Origin: Actinophytocola sp036378875
Lineage (GTDB): Bacteria; Actinomycetota; Actinomycetes; Mycobacteriales; Pseudonocardiaceae
DNA length: 64,000 bases
Assembly: GCF_036378875.1 (NCBI RefSeq)
Contig: NZ_DASUVO010000176.1
Location: forward strand, 62,001-126,000
Direction of reading: 5' to 3'
Part shown: positions 50,957 to 60,873 of the stretch, piece after piece
Layout: each line of letters opens with the position of its first letter
Numbering within the stretch: position 1 is the stretch's first letter
Made by a program: the position numbers and the translations under genes
Notes under the pieces: model-generated
What the model was told of the DNA's origin: nothing
Seen by the model: the letters and a program-made list of their open reading frames with translations, nothing else
Databases searched by the model: none

Positions 50957-51564
50957 CAGCCGGCGCCCGCCACGAGAGCCACCCCGAGCGTGACCATCGT
51001 GGCCGCGACCAGCCCGTCCAGCACCCGCCACGACGACGGCCTGGCGAAGAACCCGGTCAGCAGGCGAGCACCGAAGCCGAGCGCCGCGAACCAGCACAGG
51101 CTGGCCAGCACCGCGCCAGCGCCGAACGCCCACCGCAGGTCGCCGCGGTGCGCGGCCACCGTGCCGAGCAGCAGCAGCGTGTCCAGGTACACGTGCGGGT
51201 TCAGCCAGGTCAGCGCGAGGCAGGTGAGCACGACCCGGTTCGTGGCCGGCGCCGCGGTGAGGTCCATCGCGGACGGTCGCAGCGCGCGGCGCGCGGCCAG
51301 AAACCCGTAGCACAGCAGGAAGCCGCCGCCGGCCAGGCCGACGACGGTGAGCATGGTGGGGAACGCGACCACCAGGGCGCCCACCCCGCCGACGCCGAGC
51401 GTGATCAGGACGGCGTCGGACACGGCGCAGATGGCCACCACGGCGAGTACGGCGTGCCGGCGGATCCCCTGCCGCAACACGAACGCGTTCTGCGCTCCGA
51501 TGGCGACGATCAGCGACAGGCCGGTGCCGAAACCAGCCGCCGCCGCGAGCAGGATCTCTGTCAT
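50956..51564 (-). CDS. LysE/ArgO family amino-acid exporter
   Basis: 202 residues, six membrane helices. LIVAIGAQNAFVLRQGIRRH and TWLNPHVYLDTLLLLGTVAA carry the NAFVLRQG and NPHVYLDT motifs of LysE/ArgO. These export L-lysine and/or L-arginine to prevent toxic accumulation. It is divergent from a LysG-type regulator with an inverted repeat between. Given the lysine catabolic operon at 32-39 kb, lysine is the likelier substrate, but this is inference. Confidence 0.93.
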   Translation of the reverse strand: MTEILLAAAAGFGTGLSLIVAIGAQNAFVLRQGIRRHAVLAVVAICAVSDAVLITLGVGGVGALVVAFPTMLTVVGLAGGGFLLCYGFLAARRALRPSAMDLTAAPATNRVVLTCLALTWLNPHVYLDTLLLLGTVAAHRGDLRWAFGAGAVLASLCWFAALGFGARLLTGFFARPSSWRVLDGLVAATMVTLGVALVAGAG

Positions 51565-51601
51565 GAACCCGAGGCTATGGACACTCGTGCCATCAGTACA
51601 G

Positions 51602-51615
51602 CTAAGGATTCTTAG
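51602..51615. promoter_or_regulatory. Candidate LysG/ArgP binding site
   Basis: CTAAG-GATT-CTTAG (51602-51615) is a 5-bp inverted repeat with a 4-base centre in the 66-bp gap between the divergent lysE and lysG genes. LysR-type regulators bind T-N11-A sites of this sort. Confidence 0.55.
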
Positions 51616-51630
51616 GTAACATTAGCGATC

Positions 51631-52533
51631 ATGATGGCCAATCTCCCGCTCGACCAGGTCCGCACGCTGCTCGCGGTCGCCGACGAGGGAACGTTCGACG
51701 CGGCTGCCGGCCTTCTGCACGTGACGCCCTCCGCCGTGAGCCAGCGCGTGAAGGCGCTGGAGCAGCGCACCGGCAGCGTGCTGGTCACGCGTACGAAACC
51801 GGTGCGGCTGACCGAGTCAGGGCAGGTGGTGGTGCGGTTCGCGCGGCGGATCACCGCCCTGGAGCGGGACGCGCGGGCCGAGCTGGGCATGGCGGGAGCC
51901 GGCGAGCCCGTCCGGGTGTCGATCGCGGTCAACGCCGACTCGCTGGCCACGTGGCTGCTGCCGGCGCTCGCGCGGGTGCCCGCCGATCCGCCGGTCTGCT
52001 TCGAACTGCACCGCGAGGACCAGGAACACACGACGGCGTTGCTCCGGGAAGGCACCGTGATGGCGGCGGTGACGTCGTCGGCCACGCCCGTGCAGGGGTG
52101 CTCGGTGCGCAGGCTCGGCAACCTGCGGTACCTGGCCGCGGCGATGCCCGCGTTCGTCGCGCGATGGCTGACCGGGACGTTGCTCGACGACCTGACCCGA
52201 GCGCCGGTCGTGGTGTTCGACCGCCGCGACGACCTGCAGGACGCGTTCGTCCGCTCGCTCGGCGGGCACCGCGCGAGCGAGCTGCGGCACTACGTTCCGG
52301 CGTCGGAGGCGTTCGCGGAGTCGGTCGCGGCGGGCCTGGGATGGGGGATGGTGCCGGAAGAACAGGCGCTGCCGCGGTTGCGCGCCGGGGAACTGGTGTC
52401 GTTCGCGCCCGACCGGCCGGTGGACGTGCCGCTGTACTGGCAGCAGTGGAAGCTCGACTCACCCGCGCTGTCCACAGTGGCCGAAGCGATCGCGGCGACG
52501 GCGGCGACGTCCTTGCGGAGCGCCGCCTCATGA
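51631..52533 (+). CDS. LysR-type regulator of the lysE exporter (LysG/ArgP)
   Basis: 300 residues. N-terminal helix-turn-helix LPLDQVRTLLAVADEGTFDA with VTPSAVSQRVKALEQRTG, followed by a substrate-binding domain (VSIAVNADSLATWLLPALAR is typical of ArgP/LysG). The protein activates lysE when lysine or arginine is in excess. It is divergent from lysE and couples to the downstream S33 peptidase by ATGA. ATG 51631 or ATG 51634 may be the start. Confidence 0.92.
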   Translation: MMANLPLDQVRTLLAVADEGTFDAAAGLLHVTPSAVSQRVKALEQRTGSVLVTRTKPVRLTESGQVVVRFARRITALERDARAELGMAGAGEPVRVSIAVNADSLATWLLPALARVPADPPVCFELHREDQEHTTALLREGTVMAAVTSSATPVQGCSVRRLGNLRYLAAAMPAFVARWLTGTLLDDLTRAPVVVFDRRDDLQDAFVRSLGGHRASELRHYVPASEAFAESVAAGLGWGMVPEEQALPRLRAGELVSFAPDRPVDVPLYWQQWKLDSPALSTVAEAIAATAATSLRSAAS

Positions 52534-53762
52534 GGTTCGTCGACCACACCTTCGAACTCCCACTGGATCACGACCGGCCGGACGGCGAGCGGATCACCGT
52601 GTACGCACGGGAGGTCACGGCCGATCCGCACCTGCCGTGGCTGCTGTTCCTCGGCGGCGGACCGGGTTTCGCTGCGCCGCGCCCGATCGGCGACGAGGGC
52701 TGGTTGACGCGTGCGCTGAAGGACTACCGGGTGCTGCTGCTTGACCAGCGCGGCACGGGCCGGTCGACACCCGTGACCCGCGCGGTCGCCCTGTCGCGGG
52801 GTGCCGACTACCTCACCCACTTCCGAGCCGACGCGATCGTGCGGGACGCCGAGGAGATCCGGTGGACACTCGTCGGGGACGAGCCGTGGACCGTGCTGGG
52901 GCAGAGCTTCGGCGGATTCTGCACGGTGACGTACCTGTCGTTCGCGTGGCAGGGGTTGCGTGCGGCGCTGGTGACCGGCGGGCTTCCGGGGCTCCACGTG
53001 GACGCGGTCGGGGCGTACCGGACGCTGTATCCCGTGGTGACGGCCAAGAACCGGGCGCACTACCGGACCTACCCGTCGGATGTCGAGCAGGCACGGCGGG
53101 TCGCGGCGCACCTGCTGTCGGAGGACGTCCGGCTGCCGACGGGTCGCCGGCTCACCGTGGAGGCGTTCCAGGCCGTCGGCAACATGTTGGGAGCGCGGAA
53201 CGGCAGCGCGCGCCTCCACTACCTGCTGGAGGATCCGTTCACCGGTGGGTCGCTTTCGGACGCCTTCCTGCTGTCGGCACAGGACGCGCTGTCGTGGGCG
53301 ACGGCCGCGAACCCGCTGTACTACCTGCTGCACGAGGCGACATACGCGCAGGGCGCCGGCGCGACGGGCTGGGCGGCGCAGCGGGTGCGTGGGGAGTTCC
53401 CGGCGTTCGACGCCCGCGCCGCGCTGTCCGGCGACGCGCCGGTGTACTTCACGGGCGAGATGATCTACCCGTGGATGTTCGACGACGACCCGCTGATGGC
53501 CCCGCTGCGCCCGCTGGCCGACGAGCTGGCCGATCGTCCACAGTGGTCCGACCTCTACGACGTGGAACGGTTGCGGAGCAACCAGGTCCCGGTGGTGGCC
53601 GCCGTGTACGACACGGACATGTACGTGAGCCGGGAGCTGTCGCTGCAGACCGCCGCGCGGATCGGCGACCTGCGCCTGTGGCACACGGCCGACCACCAGC
53701 ACGACGGTCTGCGCGTCAGCGACGGTGAGGTCATGTCACGGCTGCTGGCGATGCTTTCCTGA
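52530..53762 (+). CDS. S33 alpha/beta hydrolase (proline iminopeptidase-like)
   Basis: 410 residues. Oxyanion loop LFLGGGPGF, DQRGTGRS, the nucleophile elbow VLGQSFGGF, and the C-terminal Asp in VYDTDMY and His in HTADHQHDG. This is the prolyl aminopeptidase-type hydrolase, cytosolic since no signal peptide is present. It frees amino-terminal residues from peptides. It is translated from ATGA shared with the LysG gene, so it may help supply or remove amino acids. Confidence 0.9.
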   Translation: MRFVDHTFELPLDHDRPDGERITVYAREVTADPHLPWLLFLGGGPGFAAPRPIGDEGWLTRALKDYRVLLLDQRGTGRSTPVTRAVALSRGADYLTHFRADAIVRDAEEIRWTLVGDEPWTVLGQSFGGFCTVTYLSFAWQGLRAALVTGGLPGLHVDAVGAYRTLYPVVTAKNRAHYRTYPSDVEQARRVAAHLLSEDVRLPTGRRLTVEAFQAVGNMLGARNGSARLHYLLEDPFTGGSLSDAFLLSAQDALSWATAANPLYYLLHEATYAQGAGATGWAAQRVRGEFPAFDARAALSGDAPVYFTGEMIYPWMFDDDPLMAPLRPLADELADRPQWSDLYDVERLRSNQVPVVAAVYDTDMYVSRELSLQTAARIGDLRLWHTADHQHDGLRVSDGEVMSRLLAMLS

Positions 53763-53799
53763 CCCGCCGTGCTCGGCCACCCAAGGCGGCGGGTGCTCG

Positions 53800-54210
53800 T
53801 CATGGCCGGGAAACCCGTAGGTGTCGTCGTTCGGCCAGTTCCTCCGCGCTGACCACGGTCAGCACCGGGGTGCCCGGCGGCGCGAACATGGTCACCACCA
53901 GCTGCGACTGCGCGTCCGAAAGGTTGTTGGCGCCCTGGTAATGGATCACGTCGCCCCCGGGCTCGAACAGGGCGTCACCGGCCTTGAGCACCCGGGGCGG
54001 CTGCCCCTCCAACTCGAAGAGGATCTCGCCCTGTGTCACGTAGCCGAAGAGTGGCCCGGGGTGCCGGTGCGGCGGCGCGCCGGGGTCACCGGGCGACAGG
54101 GTGACCCGGATGGTCCTGGCCTCGGCGCCAGCCGGGATCCGGGCCGTCGCCTCCGGCAGGGTCTCGATCACCTCGACGCCTGGGGGCAGGTGTGCGGGCC
54201 CAGCGCTCAT
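53800..54210 (-). CDS. Cupin domain protein
   Basis: 136 residues from ATG 54210 (MSAGPAHLPPGVEVIETLPE). Cupin motif 1 is PHRHPGPLFGYVTQGEILFE, and motif 2 is GDALFEPGGDVIHYQGANN. Single-domain cupins of this type bind a metal; function here is not assignable. TGGAGGAAT precedes the ATG. The open frame extends upstream to 54663, but this is antisense to the GH15 gene direction and not supported. Confidence 0.87.
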   Translation of the reverse strand: MSAGPAHLPPGVEVIETLPEATARIPAGAEARTIRVTLSPGDPGAPPHRHPGPLFGYVTQGEILFELEGQPPRVLKAGDALFEPGGDVIHYQGANNLSDAQSQLVVTMFAPPGTPVLTVVSAEELAERRHLRVSRP

Positions 54211-54272
54211 GTATTCCTCCAAACAGAGACTGTCCGCACCAAGGACAAGCCCGCTTCCCCGTTTGTGACACA

Positions 54273-56387
54273 TCAGCACCGGTTCGTGTAGCGGCACGCC
54301 ACCACAGTTGGTTGTTCGACCGGGTGGCCCGCTGTGATCGACCACGCCAGCCGGACGTACTGGGCGTGTGTCCACGCCAGCGGTGTCGCCGACGTGGTGC
54401 CCGTGCCCGGGTGGACACCTGGTGGCGCCTGGTTGTCCCACACCTGTTCGGGCAGCATGAGGCCACTGTTCGCGGTCGCCGCGATGGTCCGCAGTCGGTC
54501 GCGAGCGCTGGCCGGGGCGCCCGCCAGCAGTTCGTACTCGCCGCGCTCGCCGGCGAAGATCGGCCACAGGCGGCCGAACGTACGCGTCGGCGCCGGCCAG
54601 ATCACGTTCCACGGCCCGCCGTTCGCCTGCTCGCCGTAGCCGTCGTCGGTGAAGCGGTGCCACAGCTGCCCTGCCGGCGTCCGTTCGCCCAACTCGCGGT
54701 CCACGACCGCGATCGTGTTGCGCACCACGGGATCGTCGGCAGGGCGGACGCCGAGGCGGACCAGTTCGAGGAAGCTCGGGTCGACCACCGCGCGCTGGTC
54801 GACCTCGCCAACGTTGTTGTCGCCCAGGTTGTACGTGGTGCCCGCGTTCGGGTTGCCGTCCTTCGTCAGGCGCAGATAGTAGGGATCACCGGACAGCGGA
54901 CCGGTGCTCGTGACCGTCCAATCCTCCACAGTGGACGCCCAGCGGTCCGCGATGGCCAGGTACCGGGCCGCGCCCGCCGTGTCGCCGGATCGGCTCAGCA
55001 GGTCGGCGAGGCACACCAGGCCCGCGATCTCCGACGCGATCGTCGCGGGGGAGTAGCCGCTCTGATTCTCCCACCGCTCCTGCTCGGTGAACGGCGCGTT
55101 CGGGTAGTTCACCATGAACTCCGCCGCCCTCCGCAGTCCGTCCATTGTGGACGGATCGGTGCGGTTCAGTAGCCAGGCCAGCAACATGGGCGCCGCGGTC
55201 TCGTCGAGCTGCACGCTCGTCCAGTAGGGCTCGCCGGTCACGCGCGTGTTCTGCGCCAGATGACCGTCCGGCTGCTGCTGCACGCCCAGCATGTAGTCCA
55301 GCGCCCGGTTCGCGCCCGCGCTGTCGCCGGCCGCCAGGAGACCGGTCGCGATCTGGTACAGGTCCCTCGGCCACACCAGCGCGTACGAGCCGAACTCCGG
55401 CGCGATCTGGCGGTCGAACCCGAACGCCCACGGGAAGCCCGGTGCGGCGATGTAGGCGCCGGGGTTGCGCTTGTCCTCCGACGCCGCCAGCACCAGCAGC
55501 GAGCTCCGGTACACCGCCCGCTCATGGGCGCTCGTCACCGAGGACGGCGGCCGACGCAGGCCGGAAACGTAGTCCCGCCAGCCTTTCGCGTACTGCTTGG
55601 CCGCCCGGGCGAAGCCCGTCGACAGTGATTGCCTCGCCGTTCGCAGTGCTTGGTTCGAGGATTGGCCGAAGCCCAGCGCGAGCGTCTCTTTCTTGTGCCG
55701 CACGCCGTCCAGGCGCAGCTCGCCCGTCTGCACGACGTTGCCCGGCCCCGCCTTCGGGTACCGCCAGTCCATGCGGTGGTCCGCGAGGTCGGTCCAGCCG
55801 TCGCTCGTGCCGAGGTAACCACTCGACGTCGCGCCGAAGCCGTGACCGGCGACCAGCGCGCTCGACGCCGCGGCGTCCGAGGCGATCAGCGCGTCGCCGC
55901 TCCGCGCGGTGTCGTCGTTGCCTTCGCGGGACAGTGCGGGGTCGTAGAGCGCGTACACCCGCAGCGCCGTACGTGCCCGGAACGAGACGTCCACCAGCAC
56001 CGTCGCGCGTGCCGGGTCCGTCACGTACGTGGTTTCCGCGCTCCAACCGGTGCCCTTGGCGGTCTGGCGGAAAGAAAGGTCGCCGACCTGCTCCGTTCGT
56101 CCGCGGACTTGTTCCGTGAACGAACGGCCATCCGTCACCACGAGAACCAACTCCCGCGTCGCCGGCGTGCTCAGGTCGGGATAGAACACCTCGGTCATCC
56201 GCCCGCCGCCCACGGTGAACCACACCGGGCTCTCCGGACCACCACGTGCCGTGCCGAAGCCCTGTTTGTCCGCGGGCTGGTACACCGCTTCGGCGCCTGG
56301 TGCGCCAGGGGCGTCACTTCCGTCGACCGGGGCCGCTCCTGTCGCCGCGACTACCGCCAGGACTGACAACAACACCGTTGTTCGCAC
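54273..56387 (-). CDS. Secreted GH15 glucoamylase/glucodextranase
   Basis: 704 residues. Signal peptide TTVLLSVLAVVAATGAAPV, an N-terminal super-beta-sandwich (about 40-270), then the (alpha/alpha)6 domain with catalytic Glu near 438 in RWENQSGYSPATIASEIA and near 645 in LMLPEQVWD. It releases glucose from the ends of starch-like glucans. The pattern fits bacterial glucoamylases and glucodextranases. GTG 56387 gives a good signal peptide. Together with the GH19, S28 and SGNH enzymes it suggests a polymer-degrading soil lifestyle. Confidence 0.9.
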   Translation of the reverse strand: MRTTVLLSVLAVVAATGAAPVDGSDAPGAPGAEAVYQPADKQGFGTARGGPESPVWFTVGGGRMTEVFYPDLSTPATRELVLVVTDGRSFTEQVRGRTEQVGDLSFRQTAKGTGWSAETTYVTDPARATVLVDVSFRARTALRVYALYDPALSREGNDDTARSGDALIASDAAASSALVAGHGFGATSSGYLGTSDGWTDLADHRMDWRYPKAGPGNVVQTGELRLDGVRHKKETLALGFGQSSNQALRTARQSLSTGFARAAKQYAKGWRDYVSGLRRPPSSVTSAHERAVYRSSLLVLAASEDKRNPGAYIAAPGFPWAFGFDRQIAPEFGSYALVWPRDLYQIATGLLAAGDSAGANRALDYMLGVQQQPDGHLAQNTRVTGEPYWTSVQLDETAAPMLLAWLLNRTDPSTMDGLRRAAEFMVNYPNAPFTEQERWENQSGYSPATIASEIAGLVCLADLLSRSGDTAGAARYLAIADRWASTVEDWTVTSTGPLSGDPYYLRLTKDGNPNAGTTYNLGDNNVGEVDQRAVVDPSFLELVRLGVRPADDPVVRNTIAVVDRELGERTPAGQLWHRFTDDGYGEQANGGPWNVIWPAPTRTFGRLWPIFAGERGEYELLAGAPASARDRLRTIAATANSGLMLPEQVWDNQAPPGVHPGTGTTSATPLAWTHAQYVRLAWSITAGHPVEQPTVVACRYTNRC

Positions 56388-56434
56388 ACCGAATACGGTG
56401 CCTCACCCGCCGATGGTGTGCATAACGAGCGGAC

Positions 56435-58318
56435 TTAGCGTGCGTCTGCCGTGGTGCTGAGCCGAATCTGCGCGTCGAGCCAGGCATTCACCGCGGCTTC
56501 CGGCCGACCTAGTGCGATGGCGAACCGGTGAAGTGCGGCGGACGCCTTCGAAAGTCCAGTTTCACGCAACGTTGCTACGGCCTCCGCCACTCTTTGTTCG
56601 AAATCTGGAGGAAGGTGGCGTAGTCCTCGATGTGCGGCCTCCGCGCACACACCGAGCGCGGCGTCCAAGGCGATGGTCACCGGATCGGACGGCGTACTCG
56701 TCGCACCGTGGAGTGCCGCGCTGCCGTCGCCTGGTGCGAGATCCGGCACCACCACGGAGGTGTCCACGACGAGGGCGGTCGGGTCGAGGACAAGCGCACC
56801 TCTGGTGCGTCGAACGGCTCCGGCCACGAACCGCGGACCCGCCCGCAGCGCGGCGTCGATGGTGTCGAGCGCGGCCGGGGCGGTTGGCCGGTAACTCGCC
56901 GAGAGCACCGCGCTCGTGCCGGCCTCGTCCGTGATCACCGCGTCAAGGCGCTGGTCGCCCGGGTGGTAGCCGATGTCGAGCACCTCGGACACGACCAGCA
57001 CGCGGAGATGTTCCGCCTCGACCCGGGGACGCACCAGCCGCGGCGCGAGGTTCGCGAGCGCCTTGTCGAGCATGGCGAGATCCCGCACCAGCACCGGACT
57101 GGGCAGCGTGTCCCAGGTGCCGTTCGACGGGGTGACGCTCGTCTTCCCCACCCGGCTGGACACGAGCCGAACCACCCGGCTCGCACTGCGTGCCGCGGAC
57201 TCCGACACCAGGTTGCCCGCCGCGAGCGCGGCAAGTGTCGTGCCGCCGAGCCGCCGTCTGGCCAGTGCCGCGCCCGTTTCGTCGGTGTCCCACCGTTTTC
57301 TGAGCACGAGCACCGTGCCTGCTGGGTCGGCCAGGTACACCTCGGCGGCGCCTGTGGTCACCCGGCAGCCCAGGCCGGTGAGGCGGACGCGGTTGAGCGG
57401 TGTCTCCTCGGGTTCGTCGCTGCCGAGCACACGGGACGCCGGCGTCGCGCCGCCGTTGCTGCTCGCTCGGTGCCGCGCGTGGAGCTCGGCCACCACGTCC
57501 GCGACGCGTTCCGGCCGGTAGTGCGCGGCCCGTTCCCGGTACGCGGCGAGCTGGTCGGCGAGGTCCGCGAGCGCGGCCAGCGGGTACCGCAGGTCGGCGA
57601 GTTCGCGTTCGGCGCGGGCGAACGCCGGGGCGAGCGAGGTTCCGGTGTGCATGGCGCCGTCGAGGAGCACACCGGTGGCGAGGTCGACCGCGGCGGCCAC
57701 GCCGCCCTGGCCGCGGACTTCCCTGGTGGGTTGCCCACCGACGTCGAGTTCGACATCGTCGCTGGTCAGCCCCTTTTCGTCCGCCTCGCGAAACGCCAAC
57801 ACGGCCAGCGCGACCGCGTCCTGCCGGGTGCCGTCGACGTGGACGTAGCTCAGGTCGTGCGGCACGAGAAAGCGGACCGTGCACGTGCCGAGGTCGGCCG
57901 AGGGCTCCGGCTGCTCGGGCGTGGGCCGGTGCAACCGGGCGGGGAAACCGGCGGCCAAAGCTCGGCGTGCCTTGGTGAGCACACCGGCCGGGACGTGCTG
58001 CTCCAGTGCGTCCGCCAGTTCGCCGGGGGACCAGCGAACCAGCTCGGACGGGGCGGCGTGCGCGCGCTGGTAGGCGAGGACGAGTGCGAGCTGGTGGCGG
58101 CAGAAACCCACCGCCGCGCAGCTGCACGTGCCGTCCTTCCCTTGGGGCAGCACGGTTTCGGTGCCGTCGGGGAAGTGACCGCGGACCGTGCCGTCGTCGT
58201 CGGTGGTGACGGTCGGGCCTGCGCCGGCGTCGAGGTCGCGGGTCGCGCGTTTCAACAGCCCGCGGTTGGCGAGCGTGACGAGCGCCTGTTCGGTGAGCGC
58301 GAGGAGATCGGTCCTCAC
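56435..58318 (-). CDS. SWIM zinc finger protein (YehQ-like)
   Basis: 627 residues. The SWIM finger is C65-S-C67-x5-C73-R-H75 near the N-terminus (TCSCAAVGFCRHQLALVLAY). The rest is helical and lacks a recognised enzyme motif. It overlaps the vWA gene by GTGA, so both are co-translated. In E. coli yehQ (SWIM) accompanies yehP (vWA), yehM (DUF5682) and yehL (AAA), and this gene matches that role. SWIM domains bind DNA or protein. The system's function has not been established. Confidence 0.88.
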   Translation of the reverse strand: MRTDLLALTEQALVTLANRGLLKRATRDLDAGAGPTVTTDDDGTVRGHFPDGTETVLPQGKDGTCSCAAVGFCRHQLALVLAYQRAHAAPSELVRWSPGELADALEQHVPAGVLTKARRALAAGFPARLHRPTPEQPEPSADLGTCTVRFLVPHDLSYVHVDGTRQDAVALAVLAFREADEKGLTSDDVELDVGGQPTREVRGQGGVAAAVDLATGVLLDGAMHTGTSLAPAFARAERELADLRYPLAALADLADQLAAYRERAAHYRPERVADVVAELHARHRASSNGGATPASRVLGSDEPEETPLNRVRLTGLGCRVTTGAAEVYLADPAGTVLVLRKRWDTDETGAALARRRLGGTTLAALAAGNLVSESAARSASRVVRLVSSRVGKTSVTPSNGTWDTLPSPVLVRDLAMLDKALANLAPRLVRPRVEAEHLRVLVVSEVLDIGYHPGDQRLDAVITDEAGTSAVLSASYRPTAPAALDTIDAALRAGPRFVAGAVRRTRGALVLDPTALVVDTSVVVPDLAPGDGSAALHGATSTPSDPVTIALDAALGVCAEAAHRGLRHLPPDFEQRVAEAVATLRETGLSKASAALHRFAIALGRPEAAVNAWLDAQIRLSTTADAR

Positions 58319-59451
58319 CGTGCCACGTGCTCCGCGACGAACTCGGCGAGCTGGCCGGGCGTCATGGCGCCGACGTGCGCACCCACCGAGACGAGACGAC
58401 CGGCCAGCTCGCGGTCGTACGTCGGGTTGGCCGACTCGTCGAGCGCGGCGAGACCGAGGACATACGTGCCCTCCTCGACCAGGTCACGGACGAGTCGCAC
58501 GAGCCGGTGCGGGTCGCCGCCCTCGAAGAAGTCGGAGATGACGGCCATGATCGTGCGGCGCGGGTTCTCGACGAGGGTGGTCGCGTAGGCCACGGCACGC
58601 GCGATGTCGGTGCCGCCGCCGAGCTGGACCTTCATCAACAGCTCGACGGGGTCCTCGACCTCGCGGGTGAGGTCGAGGACGTTGGTGTCGAACGCGACGA
58701 GGTGGGACTTGACGCCCGGCAGACTCCACAGGCACGCGGCGGTCACCGCCGAGTGGATGACCGAGTCGACCATGGACCCGGACTGGTCGACGACCAGGAT
58801 GACCTGCCACTGGTCCACATACCGCCGCACCCGGCTGACGAAGTACGCCTTCTCGAGGTAGAGCCGACCCTCGTCCGCCCGGTAGTGCCGCAAGTTGGCG
58901 CGGATGGTTCGTTTCGCGTCGAAGTTGTTTCGCTGTTTGGACAAACTCCGTCGCCGGCTGCGCGTACCGCTGAACGCTCGACGGACATCGTGGGCCAGTT
59001 TCTCCATCAGGTCCCGCACCACCGCCTCGACGATCCGCTTGGCGAGCTCGAGCACGGCGGGGTTCATGAGGTGCTTGGTGCGCAGCACCGCGCGGAGGAG
59101 CGTCTGGTTGGGCTTGATCCGTTCGAGGACGGTCGGGTCGGTGACGATGTCGGTGATCTCGTAGCGCTCGACGGCGTCACGTTCGAGCCGCTCGATGGTT
59201 TCCTTCGGGAAGAGGCGGTGGATGTCGTCGAGCCAGTCGACCGTGGTGAGAGTGGACTCCTCGGACCCGCCCTGTCGCGCACCGCCACGGCGGATCCCGC
59301 GGTTCCGCAGCTCCTCGTCCCGCCCGTACAGCCAGTCGAGCGCCGCGTCCCGAGCGACGACCTCGCCCTCGCCGTCCGCGCCCAGGGACTGGCTGGCCGC
59401 GCGGCCAAGAATGAGCCGCCAGCGTTCGAGCGTGGGATCGGGTGTGGTCAT
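58315..59451 (-). CDS. vWA-domain protein (YehP-like)
   Basis: 378 residues from ATG 59451 (MTTPDPTLERWRLILGRAAS), the same length as E. coli YehP. MIDAS motif D222-Q-S224-G-S226 with later Thr (GGTDIARAVA) and Asp (ISDFFEGGD). vWA proteins of this class work with MoxR AAA ATPases as chaperone-like or conflict modules. The partner AAA gene is not in the window. Upstream in-frame sequence to 59574 is not needed. It is divergent from the haloperoxidase remnant. Confidence 0.9.
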   Translation of the reverse strand: MTTPDPTLERWRLILGRAASQSLGADGEGEVVARDAALDWLYGRDEELRNRGIRRGGARQGGSEESTLTTVDWLDDIHRLFPKETIERLERDAVERYEITDIVTDPTVLERIKPNQTLLRAVLRTKHLMNPAVLELAKRIVEAVVRDLMEKLAHDVRRAFSGTRSRRRSLSKQRNNFDAKRTIRANLRHYRADEGRLYLEKAYFVSRVRRYVDQWQVILVVDQSGSMVDSVIHSAVTAACLWSLPGVKSHLVAFDTNVLDLTREVEDPVELLMKVQLGGGTDIARAVAYATTLVENPRRTIMAVISDFFEGGDPHRLVRLVRDLVEEGTYVLGLAALDESANPTYDRELAGRLVSVGAHVGAMTPGQLAEFVAEHVAR

Positions 59452-59577
59452 CGCCGGTGAGCGTAGTGCACCACCCGCGAGGCGAATCAGGTCTTTTCGT
59501 TGTGGGTGATATTGGTCCGTGGTAGGTCGGTCCTCGAAGGGCGAATTTCTTCGCCCGACGACTGAGGGGAACAAATC

Positions 59578-60842
59578 ATGCGACCTGCCGCCGCTGCTCT
59601 CACACTCGTGTTGCCGGTCGCGCTGGTGTCGCCCGCCGCGCCCGCGTCCGTCGCGCGGCCGACGCCGAGAACGCCGTCAACGCCGTCGTCGCCTGGGACG
59701 CCAACGCCCAGACCGCCATCTGGGACATCGCCGGACAGCAACCGCCGCAGGTCGCGGGGCGCAGCTTCGCGATGGTCAGCGGCGCCGTCTACGACGCGGT
59801 GAACGCGATCGAGGGCAGACCGTACGACCCGTACCTGGTGGCGCCGCGCACGAACGGCACCGAGTCGACCGACGCCGCCGTCGGCACCGCCGCCTACCGA
59901 GTCCTCGAGTCGCTGTTCCCTGACCAGGAAGAGCGGCTGTCCGCCCAGTACGCGGACTGGCTCGACGCCATACCGGACGGCCGGGCGAAACTCGGCGGGA
60001 TCAGGGTGGGCGAGCGGACCGCCGCCGCGATGATCGCCGCCCGCGAGGACGACGGCGCGTTCGGGAACCGGCTCTGGACGGAAGGCACCGGCCCCGGCGA
60101 GTGGCGCCCGACGCCGCCGGGCTTCGAGAACAGCGGTGCGTGGGTGATGGATCTGCGGCCGTTCCTCATCCCGAACGCGGCGATGTTCCGCACCGCGGGC
60201 CCGCCCGCACTCACCAGCCGCCAGTACGCCCGCGACCTCAACGAGGTCAAGCGGCTCGGCTCGGCGACCAGCACGGCCCGCACCGCCGACCAGACCGAGG
60301 CGGCCCGCTGGTGGCACGACCGCCGTTCCGTCCACTGGGAGATCAAACGCCAGCTCGCGGTCACCCAACGGTTGAGCGCGCTGGCAACCGCGCGACTGTT
60401 CGCACTGGTGGACATGACCGGGGAAGATGGTTCGATCGCGTGCCAGAACGACAAGGAGTTCTGGAGTTTCTGGCGTCCGGTCACGGCCATCCGGCTCGCC
60501 GACACCGACGGCAACCCCCGCACCACGGCCGACCCGAACTGGACGCCGCTGCTCGTGACGCCGCCCTTCCCGGACTACCCGTCCGGCCACTCCTGCGGCA
60601 CCGGCGCCCGAATGGCGGCGTACGAGCGTATCTTCGGCACGGACGAGGTCGCCTTCAGCGCGTTCAGCGTCGACAGCGGCACCACCCGCCACTTCGACAG
60701 CTTCTCCGCGGCGACCACCGAGGTGATCGGTGCCCGCATCTGGGGCGGCATCCACTTCCACACAGCGGACGTCAACGGCGTCGGACTCGGCGAGGCCGTG
60801 GCCGCCTACACCACAGAGAACCATTTTCTTCCGCGTCGGTAG
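59578..60842 (+). pseudogene. Vanadium-dependent haloperoxidase (PAP2 fold), frameshifted
   Basis: The ATG 59578 frame encodes a signal peptide (RPAAAALTLVLPVALVSPAA), but the mature enzyme is in another frame from about 59661 (ADAENAVNAVVAWDANAQTA, including ATG 59772). The switch occurs at CGCGCG near 59652-59657: removing one CG would join the frames. The mature frame has the haloperoxidase sites KEFWSFWRPVTAIR, PDYPSGHSCGTGA and RIWGGIHFHTADVNG. The family oxidises halides with H2O2 or is a phosphatase. The frameshift may be a real mutation or a sequencing error; otherwise it would be an intact secreted enzyme. Confidence 0.8.
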
Positions 60843-60873
60843 AACATCGGCTCGGCGTCTGGTTGGACAACGT

